Shown here piece by piece: positions 4,962-5,166 of a DNA stretch of 5,166 nt (position 1 is its first letter; each line of letters begins with the position of its first letter). The DNA is taken from contig JBKPHS010000179.1 in NCBI GenBank assembly GCA_046729975.1, forward strand, positions 1 through 5,166, in the 5' to 3' direction. Source of the stretch: JBKPHS01 sp046729975. Its GTDB lineage: Bacteria; Actinomycetota; Thermoleophilia; Solirubrobacterales; Thermoleophilaceae. The notes below the pieces were generated by a model, which saw only the letters and a list, made by a program, of their open reading frames with translations, searched no databases and had not been told where the DNA came from. The translations under genes were made by a program, and so were the position numbers.

Positions 4962-5166
4962 TCAGCGGAAACGGCGCGGAAACTGCTTGATGATGCCGGT
5001 GCTGATCGCGTCGGCCATCATCAGAATGTGCCGATGGATGCGGTCGTAGTCGCGGATGTCCGCCGGGAAGTCGCCGCCCAGCCGGTGCGCGGCCTCGTCC
5101 AGCGTCTGATCCAGGTGGCCTCGCATCAGACGGCTGATCCTCGAGAAGGGCAGGAAGCGCGGGTTG
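4962..5166 (-). CDS. Conserved hypothetical protein, C-terminal part (runs off window)
   Basis: The minus strand has an open frame from the window edge to TGA at 4964-4962, giving the last 67 residues of a protein. Its sequence includes GHLDQTLDEAAHRLGGDFPA (16-35), DYDRIHRHILMMADAISTGI (39-58) and the end KQFPRRFR (60-67). The pattern DxIxxHILxMADxxxxGIIKQFP matches, from memory, the C-terminus of a widespread family of soluble helical proteins of about 160 residues. These are often labelled 'acetylglutamate kinase' in databases, but without kinase motifs in the part seen here, so that name should not be trusted. The start and N-terminal half lie outside the window. Third-position G/C is high, as in the transposase and recombinase. 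The function is unknown. Confidence 0.7.
   Translation of the reverse strand, partial: NPRFLPFSRISRLMRGHLDQTLDEAAHRLGGDFPADIRDYDRIHRHILMMADAISTGIIKQFPRRFR

Noticed and set aside
1..5166. CRISPR array, tRNA or rRNA genes, toxin-antitoxin or other defence module
   Set aside because: I saw no spaced direct repeats, cloverleaf sequence, rRNA signature or paired small genes of known defence families.

Overview
The window is GC-rich DNA, about 70% G+C in a sampled line of the first gene and about 62% in a sampled line of the central unknown gene. The proteins look actinobacterial. The NTF2-like genes beginning MSEKNVETVRR and the short integrase remind me most of soil Thermoleophilia/Solirubrobacterales-type Actinomycetota. 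That placement comes from remembered family style and was not searched.

Layout, left to right. (1) Bases 1-873 are the 3' part of an IS110-family transposase. Its non-coding right end, with two small hairpins and an A/C-rich tract, follows and probably ends between about 1020 and 1045. (2) Bases 1097-1531 (-) encode a DUF4440/SnoaL_3-type NTF2-fold protein with a recognisable promoter and Shine-Dalgarno (SD) sequence. (3) Bases 1838-2293 (+) encode a SnoaL-like 'ester cyclase'. (4) Bases 2414-3250 (-) encode a 278-residue tryptophan-rich protein that I do not recognise. (5) Bases 3537-3935 (+) encode a third, divergent NTF2-like protein, probably translated from a leaderless message. (6) Bases 4112-4811 (+) encode a short tyrosine recombinase whose frame is broken by one extra C in the CCCC run at 4535-4538, although all catalytic residues survive across the two frames. 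Its ribosome-binding site lies inside a strong hairpin. (7) Bases 4962-5166 (-) are the C-terminus of a conserved hypothetical protein that runs off the window. A perfect 11-bp hairpin separates it from the recombinase.

The window reads as an accessory or mobile-element-rich patch: a transposase on one side, a recombinase on the other, and small catalytic-fold or unknown cargo genes between them, each with its own orientation and promoter. There is no sign of an operon. Three of the five genes between the transposase and the final partial gene are NTF2-fold proteins of different subfamilies, and nothing shows that they act together. The signals most worth following are the frameshift in an otherwise intact recombinase, the hairpin over its ribosome-binding site, and a 17-bp exact direct repeat. 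One repeat copy lies just after the recombinase and the other lies 2.5 kb upstream, so the pair could mark the ends of a small integrated element. I found no CRISPR array, tRNA, rRNA or recognisable defence system.
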